Source: Paenibacillus peoriae
Lineage (GTDB): Bacteria > Bacillota > Bacilli > Paenibacillales > Paenibacillaceae
Assembly: GCF_022531965.1 (NCBI RefSeq)
Contig: NZ_CP092831.1
Coordinates: 2,421,001-2,485,000 of the forward strand
Length of the DNA: 64,000 nucleotides
Direction of reading: 5' to 3'
The position numbers and the translations under genes were made by a program. The notes under the pieces were generated by a model. That model was not told where the DNA came from and ran no database searches. It saw only the letters and a program-made list of their open reading frames with translations. Positions 26,038 through 36,100 of this stretch are shown here, one piece after another. Within the stretch, counting starts at the first letter, position 1; each line of letters begins with the position of its first letter.

Positions 26038-26378
26038 TCATATAGGGGTGATTCCAAATAAGTCCCTTTCATTTTCGCGATCTACGAAAATACTGAGCAT
26101 GTATACAGAATTAAGACCTTTATCTAATACACTGGATTTTCTTAATTTCATTTCAGCAAGAGCATTGAGGTACTTTGAATTTCATTTTTGTCTTTTACCA
26201 ATTGGTCTGTATAGTCTGGCGATTTACTAATGAGAATAGTATTAATCTTGGCTGTATCCATGCGATCCAAAACGACTTTTCTAAAAGAGGTATCCAGATT
26301 TACGATATAAACCATTCCGATTATAGCTGCGATCAGAATGATTGCAGACTTAACGATGTAACGATTACGTCTTCTCAT
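26038..26378 (-). pseudogene. Frameshifted gene for a small membrane-anchored protein
   Basis: ATG 26378 has GGAGAG upstream and starts a frame with an N-terminal membrane anchor (KSAIILIAAIIGMVYIV), then KINTILISKSPDYTDQLVKD. The frame is lost after KNEIQ (about 26175); adding one base in the CAAAG run restores a continuing, protein-like frame (KYLNALAEMKLRKSS up to FVDRENERDLFGITPI) to the TGA at 26038. The layout resembles DUF5301-like small anchored proteins, but I am unsure. Either a real single-base deletion or a sequencing error. Confidence 0.65.
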
Positions 26379-26415
26379 AGGCTATATCTCTCCATAGTTG
26401 TAGAGTTGATGAGCT

Positions 26416-27249
26416 TCAAGGCTTGATACCGACTGCAAGCATATGCGGGCTCATACCGATCACAGATTCCTGCTCTTCAACCTGCTGTGCTATATCCAGC
26501 AAACGGCTACGATGGGAAGGGATCGCCCACTTCTTTTCAAATCCGGGTGCAATCCAGCCGGGTCCTTCCACGCCCAGTACACGAGGCTTCGGCAATCCAG
26601 CCGCCTGCCAGTCTGCACGCAAGGCATCCGGTGTATGAAAGTAGGACCGTGTGATAAAAGAGGGATAGGCCGCCGGTCGTACATGCTGACCATCTGTCAG
26701 CTCCTGTCTAACCATATTCATGAACTCATCTTCCTCCACAATGGTATTGCGCTCGTCGTACACCGATAGTCCCCACAGTAGCGAGCCAAACCTGGAAATA
26801 GCTGAAGTAATCAGCGTTCCGCCCTTCTTTAAGACACGCGCCGCTTCTTGTAGTGCTTTTACTCGTTCCTTCTGTTCCGTTAAATGATATAAAGGTCCCA
26901 TCAATAGCACGATGTCCGCGCTTTCATCTTTACGATGAAGATTTCTGGCATCCGCGGTTTCCAGCTTACTGATGATGGGGTTATTCAGTTGCTGCTGACG
27001 AGCGAATTCAATGGCTTGGGAAGATAGATCAAATAGATGAACTTCGTATCCCAGCTCCGCCAGCCACGAAGAATAGACCCCTACACCGCCGCCGATATCG
27101 TAAATAACATGAGTAGACTCGCTGAGATAACGTGAAATGATTTCTTTTGATCTTTCCAGTTCTATTTTTCCTATGCCTCGCTCTAACCTGCCTATTTCTG
27201 CACCGCCATCATAATAAGCCAGAATTTCATGCGTATCATTTTCAAGCAT
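26416..27249 (-). CDS. Class I SAM-dependent methyltransferase
   Basis: The frame is open to 27402, but ATG 27249, after GATGAGGTG, gives the usual N-terminus (MLENDTHEILAYYDGGAE). 277 residues. Motif I is VIYDIGGGVGVYSSWLAELG, motif II is HLFDLS, and DARNL and a motif IV-like IVLLMGPLYHL follow. A C-terminal part of about 80 residues is less conserved. The substrate is unknown. It is transcribed leftward after hslO. Confidence 0.86.
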   Translation of the reverse strand: MLENDTHEILAYYDGGAEIGRLERGIGKIELERSKEIISRYLSESTHVIYDIGGGVGVYSSWLAELGYEVHLFDLSSQAIEFARQQQLNNPIISKLETADARNLHRKDESADIVLLMGPLYHLTEQKERVKALQEAARVLKKGGTLITSAISRFGSLLWGLSVYDERNTIVEEDEFMNMVRQELTDGQHVRPAAYPSFITRSYFHTPDALRADWQAAGLPKPRVLGVEGPGWIAPGFEKKWAIPSHRSRLLDIAQQVEEQESVIGMSPHMLAVGIKP

Positions 27250-27404
27250 AGCGCACCTCATCTCAGGTGATTGGAATAATATAACATTATCACTTACATC
27301 ATGAACAAGTCTACCGTATTTAGGATAAAGAAATCGTCGGAAGCATTGGGAAAGAAAAAGCTGTTCCCCAGTAGCTAGACCTACTTTTTGGGAACAACCC
27401 ATAT

Positions 27405-28286
27405 TTAAATGATGTTTGTTTCCAGCATCCCTTCGAGATCTTCTTTGGTGAGATGGTAGTGTGCATTACAAAAGTGGCAATGAGCTTCAGCTTGTCCATC
27501 GGTATGGATCATATCTTCTATTTCCTTATTCCCTAAGCTGATAATGGCATTGGTAACACGCTCTTCTGAGCAGGGACAATCAAATTGTACAGGCATGGTT
27601 TCCAGTATGTTCAGGTTGCTTTCTCCCAAAATCTGACCCAGAATCTGCTCTGGCGTAAGACCTTCCATGACCATTGCGGAGATGCTTGGAATGCTCTCAA
27701 TGCGTCTCTCGATAAAACTGATAACTTCCTCCTGCGTATCTGGCATCAGCTGAATAATGAAACCTCCAGCCGCCTGAATAGAGTTATCCGGGTTAACAAT
27801 AACTCCCGCTCCTACAGAAGAAGGGATTTGTTCGGATTGGACGAGATAAGATGTGAAATCCTCGCCCAACTCACCCGATATGAGAGGGACTTGTCCAACA
27901 AACGGGTGTTTTAAGCCGATATCTTTGGATACAATGAGCGCTCCATCTGTTCCTACAGCTCTGGCGACATCTAATTTCCCTATCTGATTAAGCTCGAAAT
28001 GGGTTTGTGGATTTTTTACATAACCCCTAACTTCACCTTTGGAGTTGGTATCGACAAGAATAGTGCCGATAGGTCCGCCACCGTTGATTCTGATCGTCAG
28101 TTTATCCTCATCTTTAAGCATGGCTCCCAGCATGACGCCGACCGTCATAGAACGTCCCAATGCAGCCGATGCTGTAGGCCAGGTATAATGACGCCGTTGG
28201 GCTTCACTTACCGTTTCCGTTGTTCTCACGGCATAAGCCCGTACCTGATTATTGTAGGCAAGAGCTTTTACTAAGTAATCGTTCAT
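27405..28286 (-). CDS. hslO: Redox-regulated chaperone Hsp33
   Basis: ATG 28286 is 9 nt from GAGAGG; the ATG 6 nt upstream is too close. 293 residues, the family's usual length. The C-terminal redox switch has C-x-C (FDCPCSEE) and C-x2-C (CHFCNAHYH), four zinc-binding Cys that form disulphides on oxidation. It is a cytosolic holdase activated by oxidative unfolding. It follows an Rrf2-family gene by 31 bp and may be regulated with it. Confidence 0.95.
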   Translation of the reverse strand: MNDYLVKALAYNNQVRAYAVRTTETVSEAQRRHYTWPTASAALGRSMTVGVMLGAMLKDEDKLTIRINGGGPIGTILVDTNSKGEVRGYVKNPQTHFELNQIGKLDVARAVGTDGALIVSKDIGLKHPFVGQVPLISGELGEDFTSYLVQSEQIPSSVGAGVIVNPDNSIQAAGGFIIQLMPDTQEEVISFIERRIESIPSISAMVMEGLTPEQILGQILGESNLNILETMPVQFDCPCSEERVTNAIISLGNKEIEDMIHTDGQAEAHCHFCNAHYHLTKEDLEGMLETNII

Positions 28287-28317
28287 GTTCATGTTCCTCT
28301 CTGATAATTAGTGTTCT

Positions 28318-28794
28318 TTACAAGACCATTTTTTCCTGAATCCAGTTTTCCAAAGAAGTAATTTTGGCATCATATCCTTCTTTAAAAAAGTCAGCGGATA
28401 GTGACGCGATGGTTTCCCTTTTCAGAACGGCCTTCCAGGAGGCTTCCGCTTCTTCCATCAAATTTGTCAGTAAACAACACTGATCGTCTTTCTTTAATTC
28501 AAGCATTTCGTTGTATATACCACTGGAAGAATAAAGGGTTTGTTGTCCCTCAATCGCTAGGTAAATATCAAATACCCGTATATCCTCAGGTTTTTTCTTT
28601 AATTTGAACCCGCCCTTGACACCAGGTACAGAAGTAATCAAATCGGAGCTAACCAATTTTCGTAACAGTTTATGAAAATAAGTAGGTGAAGCACCTAACT
28701 GCTGGCTAATGGCCTCCCCAGGTAAAACAGCTTTGTCCGGCAGCATCGTGAGTAGAAGAAGAGCGTAGACAGATTGTTCGACACCTGTTTTCAT
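28318..28794 (-). CDS. Rrf2-family transcriptional regulator
   Basis: Start taken at ATG 28794 (GTG 28800 is equally possible; GAGGTGA lies upstream). 158 residues: helix-turn-helix around SQQLGASPTYFHKLLRKLV and the wing VPGVKGGFKLKK, typical of Rrf2 proteins. Only a CC pair occurs in the middle; the three-Cys cluster of the Fe-S members is absent. It is upstream of hslO and divergent from an oxidoreductase gene, which suggests a redox or nitrosative stress role, or control through the palindrome at 28956. Confidence 0.85.
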   Translation of the reverse strand: MKTGVEQSVYALLLLTMLPDKAVLPGEAISQQLGASPTYFHKLLRKLVSSDLITSVPGVKGGFKLKKKPEDIRVFDIYLAIEGQQTLYSSSGIYNEMLELKKDDQCCLLTNLMEEAEASWKAVLKRETIASLSADFFKEGYDAKITSLENWIQEKMVL

Positions 28795-28955
28795 ATGCAC
28801 TAGCAATCACCTCAATATTTATAACCAGGCTAATGTGGATAACCATTATCCACATATTTGCATAATAGATGAGCTTATCATAAAAGTAAACTGATTTTTG
28901 ATAAAAACTAAAAATTTAAATCATTTGCAATTCATAACGGGACACATTATTATAA

Positions 28956-28979
28956 TTGACGTATCAATTGATAGGTCAA
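28956..28979. promoter_or_regulatory. 24-bp palindrome in the divergent Rrf2/LLM region
   Basis: Two half-sites TTGACnTATCAA, inverted about a central AATT, with one mismatched pair. It sits between the leftward Rrf2 gene and the rightward LLM gene, as expected of an operator for both. Confidence 0.55.
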
Positions 28980-29038
28980 AGAATTAAGGCGTTGAGGGAA
29001 ATACGTATAATAATATTTTGACAGGGGGTTTATATATA

Positions 29039-30052
29039 ATGACTACGCGGAACGTTGCACTATCTATATTAGATCTTGCACCTGTCATTGAAGGCGGCAC
29101 TCCTGCCGATTCCTTCCGCGACACGGTGGATCTTGCCCAGCATGCAGAACAATGGGGGTACCATCGGTACTGGCTAACGGAGCATCATAACATGCAGGCA
29201 GTTGCTAGTGCAGCTACGTCCGTGATCATCGGGCATGTAGCTGCACATACAAACAAGATTCGGGTCGGTTCAGGCGGTATTATGCTGGCGAACCATGCTC
29301 CACTCATGATTGCGGAGCAGTTTGGAACATTAGAGTCGCTCTATCCGGGACGAATTGATCTGGGACTTGGCCGTGCTCCAGGCACGGATCAACCCGCGAT
29401 GAGGGCACTGCGGCGAGGGCTTCATAGTACTGGGGAAGATTTCCCCGAGCAATTGAATGAGCTGCGTTCTTACCTGAATCCAGCGCTAAGCGGAGCAGTT
29501 CCGGGAGTAAGAGCGGTTCCTGGAGAAGGGCTGGACATTCCCATCTGGTTACTGGGATCAAGCGGATTCAGCGCACAGCTGGCAGGTCAGCTTGGGTTGC
29601 CGTTCGCGTTCGCCAGCCACTTTGCCCCGACTCATTTGCTACAGGCTTTAGAGTTGTATCATCGCAATTTTCGACCATCTAAAGCACTGGATAAGCCCTA
29701 TGTGATGGTCGGTGTTAATGTGCTTGTTGCAGATTCTGATGAGGAAGCGAAAAGGCTCTTTACATCACAAGAACAACAGTTTCTAAATGTGCTGCGCGGG
29801 CACAGCGGAGGACTGAAGCCACCAGTTGATGACATGGAGAAACTCTGGAGTGAGCAGGAAAAGGAGGCGGTTCGTGGTAATATGCTGGGGTATTCAGCCA
29901 TTGGCAGTCCTGACACCGTCAAGCAAAAGATAGATTGGATTATAGACCAGACTAGAGCCAATGAGCTGATTACAACCTCTCAGGTATATGACCATCAAGC
30001 GCGCCTGCGCTCGTATGAGCTGCTAGCCAAAGTAATGCGAACAGACGATTAG
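29039..30052 (+). CDS. LLM-class flavin-dependent oxidoreductase
   Basis: ATG 29039 follows ACAGGGGG; the earlier start at 29018 lacks a site. 337 residues of the luciferase-like monooxygenase fold: YWLTEHHNM near strand 2, [16 protein letters not shown], and [10 protein letters not shown] are typical of the MsnO8/YhbW group that uses reduced flavin and oxygen. It is divergent from an Rrf2 regulator with a shared palindrome. Substrate unknown. Confidence 0.9.
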   Translation: MTTRNVALSILDLAPVIEGGTPADSFRDTVDLAQHAEQWGYHRYWLTEHHNMQAVASAATSVIIGHVAAHTNKIRVGSGGIMLANHAPLMIAEQFGTLESLYPGRIDLGLGRAPGTDQPAMRALRRGLHSTGEDFPEQLNELRSYLNPALSGAVPGVRAVPGEGLDIPIWLLGSSGFSAQLAGQLGLPFAFASHFAPTHLLQALELYHRNFRPSKALDKPYVMVGVNVLVADSDEEAKRLFTSQEQQFLNVLRGHSGGLKPPVDDMEKLWSEQEKEAVRGNMLGYSAIGSPDTVKQKIDWIIDQTRANELITTSQVYDHQARLRSYELLAKVMRTDD

Positions 30053-30063
30053 TTGGTCAAACC

Positions 30064-30114
30064 ATAAGGCCGTGCTGAAAAAGGTTCTCATAACCTGATC
30101 TGGCATGGCCTTAT
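30064..30114 (+). terminator. Terminator with nested hairpin, repeat copy 1
   Basis: Outer stem AAGGCCGTGC with GCATGGCCTT encloses an inner stem AGGTT-CTCAT-AACCT. A nearly identical element is at 41537-41587. It lies 12 bp after the LLM stop. Confidence 0.7.
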
Positions 30115-30133
30115 TATATTTTAAAGCTTATAT

Positions 30134-30463
30134 TTACGAATCAAATAGGTTGGGGTCCAGCTCCACGCGTGACAGTAGCTGTTGATTAGATAGCTGCCGT
30201 AGGGTGAAAAGGCTTTGTTATGGGGATCGTACAACTCTCAGAACGTGTCCGCTCCATTCTGATGGGAGGCATACTGCTTTACCTGCAGGGATGTTATAAA
30301 GCCACCCTTCAAAAACCAGTGAGAAGACGATTTGGAAAACTGCGGGACTAGGTAAGCTAAAAGACTTAGAAATCCCCACAATTTGTAAGAATTTCTCCAT
30401 TTGGAGGGTTGCGAAAATGTTGGAAAAGCGAGTCTATTCAGACATGGAATGTTGTTGTAACAT
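30134..30463 (-). pseudogene. Remnant of an IS4-like transposase gene
   Basis: On the minus strand ATG 30463 opens MLQQHSMSE followed by an in-frame TAG; the frame continues TRFSNIFATLQMEK and VGISKSFSLPSPAVFQIVFSL, which resembles the N-terminus of IS4-type transposases. After 30218 another frame carries FTLRQLSNQQLL and ends ELDPNLFDS, which looks like a protein C-terminus. I read it as an internally deleted, decayed insertion sequence. No intact inverted ends or target duplication were found. Confidence 0.4.
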
Positions 30464-31052
30464 AAAGTTACGCACCTTTCTTGTTGGCATGGTTGATTTG
30501 ACACTTCCATGATACCAAACAAGTAAGGTGTTTTTTGTCAATACGGAAAAATTTATTCGATTTTTCCTTACTCACTCAAGGGGTTAGGCTGATTTTCTAG
30601 GTGCGAAAGTTGAGTTAATAATTTGTTAGATATGATTGTTTGTTTACCCACAAAATTTAGACATTTATTCAGTCAATCGGTCCGATCAAACCTCAACCTA
30701 ATCAGCGGATATGACGGTGCTTGGAATTCGTGTATTCGCAGCCGTTGTTCATCACAAAAAATTATTGTTCAAAAGTTTGGTGGGATGAATTGAGCTAAAG
30801 AATTATATGATGAATGGTGAGAGTGGCGGCCGGAAGTCCAAACACTCCCAGCCTGACGAACCCGCCGTTCCTGCCACAGGATCACCTGCTTGCGAACCAG
30901 CGGAAGCCTTACAAATTTAAGAAGCTTTTCTAACCGTAGGAATGATTCAGCTATCCTGTACTAGAACATCGGCCATTGTAGCCACATATGTATACGGGAA
31001 ACGCCTGTGGTGTACAGCTTTAGGGAGCAGCAACTTAAGAAAGGGTGAAAGT
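30464..31052. other. Gene-free region before the glycosyltransferase
   Basis: It contains the left arm of an inverted repeat (30615-30650) and, from 30820 to 30910, a GC-richer stretch unlike its surroundings. No supported gene was found; an upstream extension of the glycosyltransferase frame from 30942 has no start signal. Confidence 0.4.
30615..30650 (+). repeat. Left arm of 36-bp inverted repeat
   Basis: These 36 bases are the exact reverse complement of 32508-32543. Weaker similarity (TCGGTCCGATC and CCTCAA) continues to about 30695. Together the arms enclose about 1.9 kb with one glycosyltransferase gene. Confidence 0.9.
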
Positions 31053-32129
31053 ATGGAAATATTTAGTCAGCAAATTCAATCGCATACTAACCGGCGTCTT
31101 GCAGTAATTGATACGAAGTTTCCATGGAAGCTAAGTGGTTTTCGATATTGGGAGAACTTTAATATATTCGAGCAAAGGCCTGATACTTTGTTCTTTGCAA
31201 CTGAACCTAATGATGATTATTTTCCTTCTAAAGTTTATCCTTTTTCTGATTTTATGAAAGTTGCAGTGTCTGAGGGGGTTACAGATGTATATTGTGTTTT
31301 CTTAAATTTAACACTTAGTTTGCTTGGGCATGGCTTTCTTCCGGATGGAAGTTATTTGCCAGGAGCAAATCCTAATCTAAATATTAAGCCATTCTTAGAT
31401 GACCGAAATATTAATCTTCATGCTACCTTGTACCCTGGTGGCGGACTGGATCCATGGACAAAAAAAGAGTTTCTTTCCATTGCAGGACAGCATTGTTCGA
31501 CCGTATTTACAAACATCAATGAAGTTATGGAATCGATTGTTGGAAGTATTTATTATCCCGTTGTGATTAATACCGACTTATATACATTCAAACAGAAGAA
31601 AGTTGAAATGCCTATACAGTTAACATTCTGTGCTTTTAATGCCATTAGAAAAGGTTTCCCCATTATGGCAGATGCATTTAATCGACTTACGGATGATTTT
31701 CATCTTAATCTAATTGGTGATTGGGAAGATCAATTACTTCTATTGAAAAATAAGAATTATACATTCTATGGCCTACTTTCCCCTGAAGAGTTAAAGTCAG
31801 TGTACGAAAGAACTCATATATTTCTAAATTGCAGTGTTCCGGATCGATTTGCTTTAGATGGTTTTCCAACTACGGCTGCCGTTGATGCGATATCGACAGG
31901 ATGTGTACTTGTTACGACAAACCCCCGAAATGATAGATTTATTCTTGAGGAAGGAAAGGATTATTTTGAAGTTGAACCTAACGGGTACGCAATTTCTGAG
32001 AGGTTGTTTTGGATCCAGGATCACTTTGAAGAAGCGTTGATTGTTGGAAAAAATGGTTCTAATAAGATAAAAAGTAAATTTAATGCTAGTCAAATAGTGA
32101 AATCAAAGCTTGCTAACATATTTAAGTAA
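31053..32129 (+). CDS. Glycosyltransferase, GT4-like
   Basis: ATG 31053 follows AAAGGGTGAA; the frame open from 30942 is not needed. 358 residues. The C-terminal half has features of GT-B enzymes: CAFNAIRKGFPIMADAF, YTFYGLLSPEELKSVYERTHIFLNCSVPDR and DGFPTTAAVDAISTGCVLVTT, with the acidic and Gly positions that bind nucleotide-sugar. The N-terminal half has no clear match. Low-GC relative to neighbours. It lies between inverted repeats and upstream of the collagen-like protein genes, so modification of those proteins is a reasonable guess. Confidence 0.75.
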   Translation: MEIFSQQIQSHTNRRLAVIDTKFPWKLSGFRYWENFNIFEQRPDTLFFATEPNDDYFPSKVYPFSDFMKVAVSEGVTDVYCVFLNLTLSLLGHGFLPDGSYLPGANPNLNIKPFLDDRNINLHATLYPGGGLDPWTKKEFLSIAGQHCSTVFTNINEVMESIVGSIYYPVVINTDLYTFKQKKVEMPIQLTFCAFNAIRKGFPIMADAFNRLTDDFHLNLIGDWEDQLLLLKNKNYTFYGLLSPEELKSVYERTHIFLNCSVPDRFALDGFPTTAAVDAISTGCVLVTTNPRNDRFILEEGKDYFEVEPNGYAISERLFWIQDHFEEALIVGKNGSNKIKSKFNASQIVKSKLANIFK

Positions 32130-32299
32130 TTTATAAATATTTGGGTTTTGACTATATTAACTCACGGTTTTCAGCTTTGAAGCAAGAGCTGCGAGAAGGG
32201 GATACCGCAAATCGATGGGGGTTTCATTATTTATGGAATGAGAAACAAAAGCAGGAACAATTTGAGGATTTAAAAAACAAATCTGTAAGAGTGTTGTAG
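32126..32299 (+). pseudogene. Remnant ORF after the glycosyltransferase
   Basis: A 57-codon open stretch without start codon reads FDYINSRFSALKQELREG then NRWGFHYLWNEKQ and ends at TAG 32299. It has normal protein composition and overlaps the end of the previous gene in another frame. It is probably the 3' end of a gene that lost its front by recombination. Confidence 0.35.
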
Positions 32300-32333
32300 C
32301 ATGACGCAAGTGGTATTTGTAACAAGGATGAGG

Positions 32334-32362
32334 GCACCCCTTTCTCTTAGGGTGCTTTTTTT
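32334..32362 (+). terminator. Terminator downstream of the glycosyltransferase region
   Basis: GCACCC pairs with GGGTGC, followed by seven T. Confidence 0.8.
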
Positions 32363-32646
32363 ATGGTTTGGAATGATATAGGAAGGGGCAAATCTTTCAT
32401 TTCCTTTCCTTGAGAGAGAATTAGGAGATTTCCAAAACTTGAGAACAACGAGTAGTTTGAGGCTCGATCGGACCGAATGACAGAATAAATAATATCTTGT
32501 TTTTTAATGGGTAAACAAACAATCATATCTAACAAATTATTAATATAATACATGGGAACTCCAGGTTCCTTTTCTATTTTCGTCCTAGTATTTTACTTGA
32601 TTGCATGGAGTTATTGTTAATAACCAGTAAAGGAGGCGTTAACTTA
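32363..32646. other. Leader region of the 32647 gene
   Basis: It holds the right arm of the inverted repeat and AT-rich sequence before the AAAGGAGG of the next gene. I see no gene here. Confidence 0.4.
32508..32543 (-). repeat. Right arm of 36-bp inverted repeat
   Basis: Exact reverse complement of 30615-30650, 104 bp before the next coding region; the weaker similarity extends to about 32455. Confidence 0.9.
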
Positions 32647-33000
32647 ATGGCAATATTAACAACTGGTCCTATTGAGAACAGTCCTGTTGGTGGGGTCAGG
32701 CCGATCCAACAGGTCACTGTTAAAATGGTAAACCGTGACTTAGTCAATTCTTCAACAATATTAATTCAGGGATTCATTTTAAATGGTTTACGAACATTAC
32801 ATGTACTAGAACAAATAGCTTTAGCCCCCAATGCAGTTGTTACGAGAAATTATCTAGCGAACTTCGACGCATATGAATTCGTTTTTACCACAAGCGGTTT
32901 GGCAGAAGAAAGTACTGATATTTCTGTTTGGGGAAAAAACGGGAGTGGTACAATCATTGGTGCTCAGCGTATTGTTGCGGATGAGCAGTTAGAGTCTTAA
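32647..33000 (+). CDS. Small surface-type protein, paralogue of the collagen-like protein N-domain
   Basis: ATG 32647 follows AAAGGAGG. 117 residues, MAILTTGPIENSPVGGVRP at the start, rich in beta-branched residues and Asn/Thr with no Cys, signal peptide or membrane helix. It is clearly similar end to end to residues 1-116 of the next protein (shared [26 protein letters not shown] and SVWGK). It stops exactly where the collagen-like repeat would begin. It probably assembles with its long relative on the spore or cell surface. Confidence 0.85.
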   Translation: MAILTTGPIENSPVGGVRPIQQVTVKMVNRDLVNSSTILIQGFILNGLRTLHVLEQIALAPNAVVTRNYLANFDAYEFVFTTSGLAEESTDISVWGKNGSGTIIGAQRIVADEQLES

Positions 33001-33137
33001 AACTCAACAAATGCACAGAGGTAAAGCCACAATCATATCACATGTTTTAGAAATAAAATAGAGGGAACATGATCTTGAGAAAGACCTCATTGTTTACAAG
33101 AAAAGCTTGCTTTTACTAGAAAGGAGGGAATATCTAA

Positions 33138-36100
33138 ATGGCAGTATTATCTACTGGACCCATTGCAAACGATCCTGTTCTAGGAGTCAGACCCACCCAA
33201 CTGGTCACAGTAAAAATAGATAACCGAGATTCTGTAAATTCTTCTACTGTTTTGATCGAGGGTTTTATTTTAAACGGCAGTAGAACAGTATATGTACAAC
33301 AACTAGTTGTAGTGGGACCAAATGCGGTTATAACTAGGAATTTCTTTGCAAATTTAGACGCATTTGAATTCGTGTTTACCACAAGCGGACCAGCAGTGAA
33401 TGAAACTCAAATTTCTGTTTGGGGTAAAGATGCATTGGGGCAATTAGTACCTGCGCATCGGTTAGTATCTGATGAACTTTTAGGAACCGATCAAGGCGTC
33501 CAAGGACCTCAGGGTGTTCAGGGAGCCCAAGGCGACCAAGGACCTCAGGGTGTTCAGGGAGCCCAAGGTGACCAAGGACCTCAAGGCGTTCAAGGCGTGC
33601 AAGGTGACCAAGGACCTCAAGGAGTTCAAGGACCACAAGGAGACCAAGGACCTCAAGGAGTCCAAGGCGATCAAGGACCTCAAGGAGTTCAAGGTGTTCA
33701 AGGCGACCAAGGACCACAGGGTGTTCAAGGAGTTCAAGGCGACCAAGGACCTCAGGGCGTCCAAGGCGACCAAGGACCTCAGGGCGTTCAAGGCGACCAA
33801 GGACCACAGGGAGTTCAAGGAGTCCAAGGCGACCAAGGACCTCAAGGAGTTCAAGGAGCCCAAGGCGATCAAGGACCTCAAGGAGTTCAAGGAGCCCAAG
33901 GTGATCAAGGACCTCAAGGAGTCCAAGGCGACCAAGGACCTCAGGGTGTTCAAGGAGTCCAAGGCGACCAAGGACCTCAGGGTGTTCAGGGCGTACAAGG
34001 TGACCAAGGACCTCAGGGTGTTCAAGGCGTCCAAGGCGAACAAGGACCTCAAGGAGTTCAAGGACCTCAAGGAGTTCAAGGACCTCAAGGAGTCCAAGGC
34101 GATCAAGGACCTCAGGGTGTTCAGGGCGTACAAGGCGACCAAGGACCTCAGGGTGTTCAGGGCGACCAAGGACCTCAGGGAGTTCAAGGCGACCAAGGAC
34201 CTCAGGGTGTTCAGGGAGCCCAAGGTGACCAAGGACCTCAAGGCGTTCAAGGCGTGCAAGGCGACCAAGGACCTCAAGGTGTTCAAGGCGTCCAAGGTGA
34301 CCAAGGACCTCAGGGTGTTCAAGGAGCCCAAGGCGACCAAGGACCTCAGGGTGTTCAAGGCGTGCAAGGCGACCAAGGACCTCAAGGACCACAAGGTGAC
34401 CAAGGACCTCAAGGCGTTCAAGGCGTGCAAGGTGACCAAGGACCTCAAGGACCTCAGGGCGTTCAAGGCGTACAAGGTGATCAAGGACCTCAGGGCGTCC
34501 AAGGCGACCAAGGACCTCAGGGCGTTCAAGGCGACCAAGGACCTCAGGGAGTTCAAGGAGTCCAAGGCGACCAAGGACCTCAAGGAGTTCAAGGAGCCCA
34601 AGGCGATCAAGGACCTCAAGGAGTTCAAGGAGCCCAAGGTGATCAAGGACCTCAAGGAGTCCAAGGCGACCAAGGACCTCAGGGTGTTCAAGGCGTGCAA
34701 GGCGACCAAGGACCTCAAGGAGTTCAAGGACCACAAGGAGACCAAGGACCTCAAGGAGTTCAAGGCGTGCAAGGCGACCAAGGACCTCAGGGTGTTCAGG
34801 GCGTTCAAGGTGACCAAGGACCTCAGGGTGTTCAGGGAGCCCAAGGCGACCAAGGACCTCAAGGAGTTCAAGGCGTGCAAGGCGACCAAGGACCTCAGGG
34901 TGTTCAAGGAGCCCAAGGCGACCAAGGACCTCAGGGTGTTCAGGGAACCCAAGGCGACCAAGGACCTCAAGGAGTTCAAGGCGTGCAAGGCGACCAAGGC
35001 CCTCAGGGTGTTCAGGGCGTACAAGGCGACCAAGGACCTCAAGGAGTTCAAGGCGTCCAAGGTGACCAAGGACCTCAAGGAGTCCAAGGCGATCAAGGAC
35101 CTCAAGGAGTTCAAGGCGTGCAAGGCGACCAAGGACCTCAAGGAGTCCAAGGCGATCAAGGACCTCAAGGAGTTCAAGGTGTTCAAGGCGACCAAGGACC
35201 ACAGGGTGTTCAAGGAGTTCAAGGCGACCAAGGACCTCAGGGCGTACAAGGTGACCAAGGACCTCAGGGTGTTCAGGGCGTACAAGGTGACCAAGGACCT
35301 CAGGGAGTTCAAGGCGTACAAGGCGACCAAGGACCTCAGGGTGTTCAGGGCGTTCAAGGTGACCAAGGACCTCAGGGTGTTCAGGGAGTCCAAGGTGACC
35401 AAGGACCTCAAGGCGTTCAAGGCGTGCAAGGCGACCAAGGACCTCAAGGTGTTCAAGGCGTCCAAGGTGACCAAGGACCTCAGGGTGTTCAAGGAGCCCA
35501 AGGCGACCAAGGACCTCAGGGTGTTCAAGGCGTGCAAGGCGACCAAGGACCTCAAGGACCACAAGGTGACCAAGGACCTCAAGGAGTTCAAGGCGTGCAA
35601 GGTGACCAAGGACCTCAAGGAGTTCAAGGCGTACAAGGTGACCAAGGACCTCAGGGTGTTCAGGGCGTCCAAGGCGACCAAGGCCCTCAGGGTGTTCAAG
35701 GAGCCCAAGGCGACCAAGGACCTCAGGGTGTTCAGGGAACCCAAGGCGACCAAGGACCTCAAGGAGTTCAAGGCGTGCAAGGCGACCAAGGACCTCAGGG
35801 TGTTCAGGGCGTACAAGGCGACCAAGGACCTCAAGGAGTTCAAGGCGTCCAAGGTGACCAAGGACCTCAAGGAGTCCAAGGCGATCAAGGACCTCAAGGA
35901 GTTCAAGGCGTGCAAGGCGACCAAGGACCTCAAGGAGTCCAAGGCGATCAAGGACCTCAAGGAGTTCAAGGTGTTCAAGGCGACCAAGGACCACAGGGTG
36001 TTCAAGGAGTTCAAGGCGACCAAGGACCTCAGGGCGTACAAGGTGACCAAGGACCTCAGGGTGTTCAGGGCGTACAAGGTGACCAAGGACCTCAGGGAGT

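Noticed and set aside
26416..26770. Forward ORFs opposite the methyltransferase gene
   Set aside because: They are antisense shadows without binding sites or protein-like composition.
27250..27402. Upstream 51-codon extension of the methyltransferase
   Set aside because: Sequence is not methyltransferase-like and the AT-rich promoter-like DNA lies inside; ATG 27249 has a good site.
30238..30522. 94-codon minus-strand ORF in the IS remnant
   Set aside because: It runs in a different frame from the transposase-like sequence and has no start signal.
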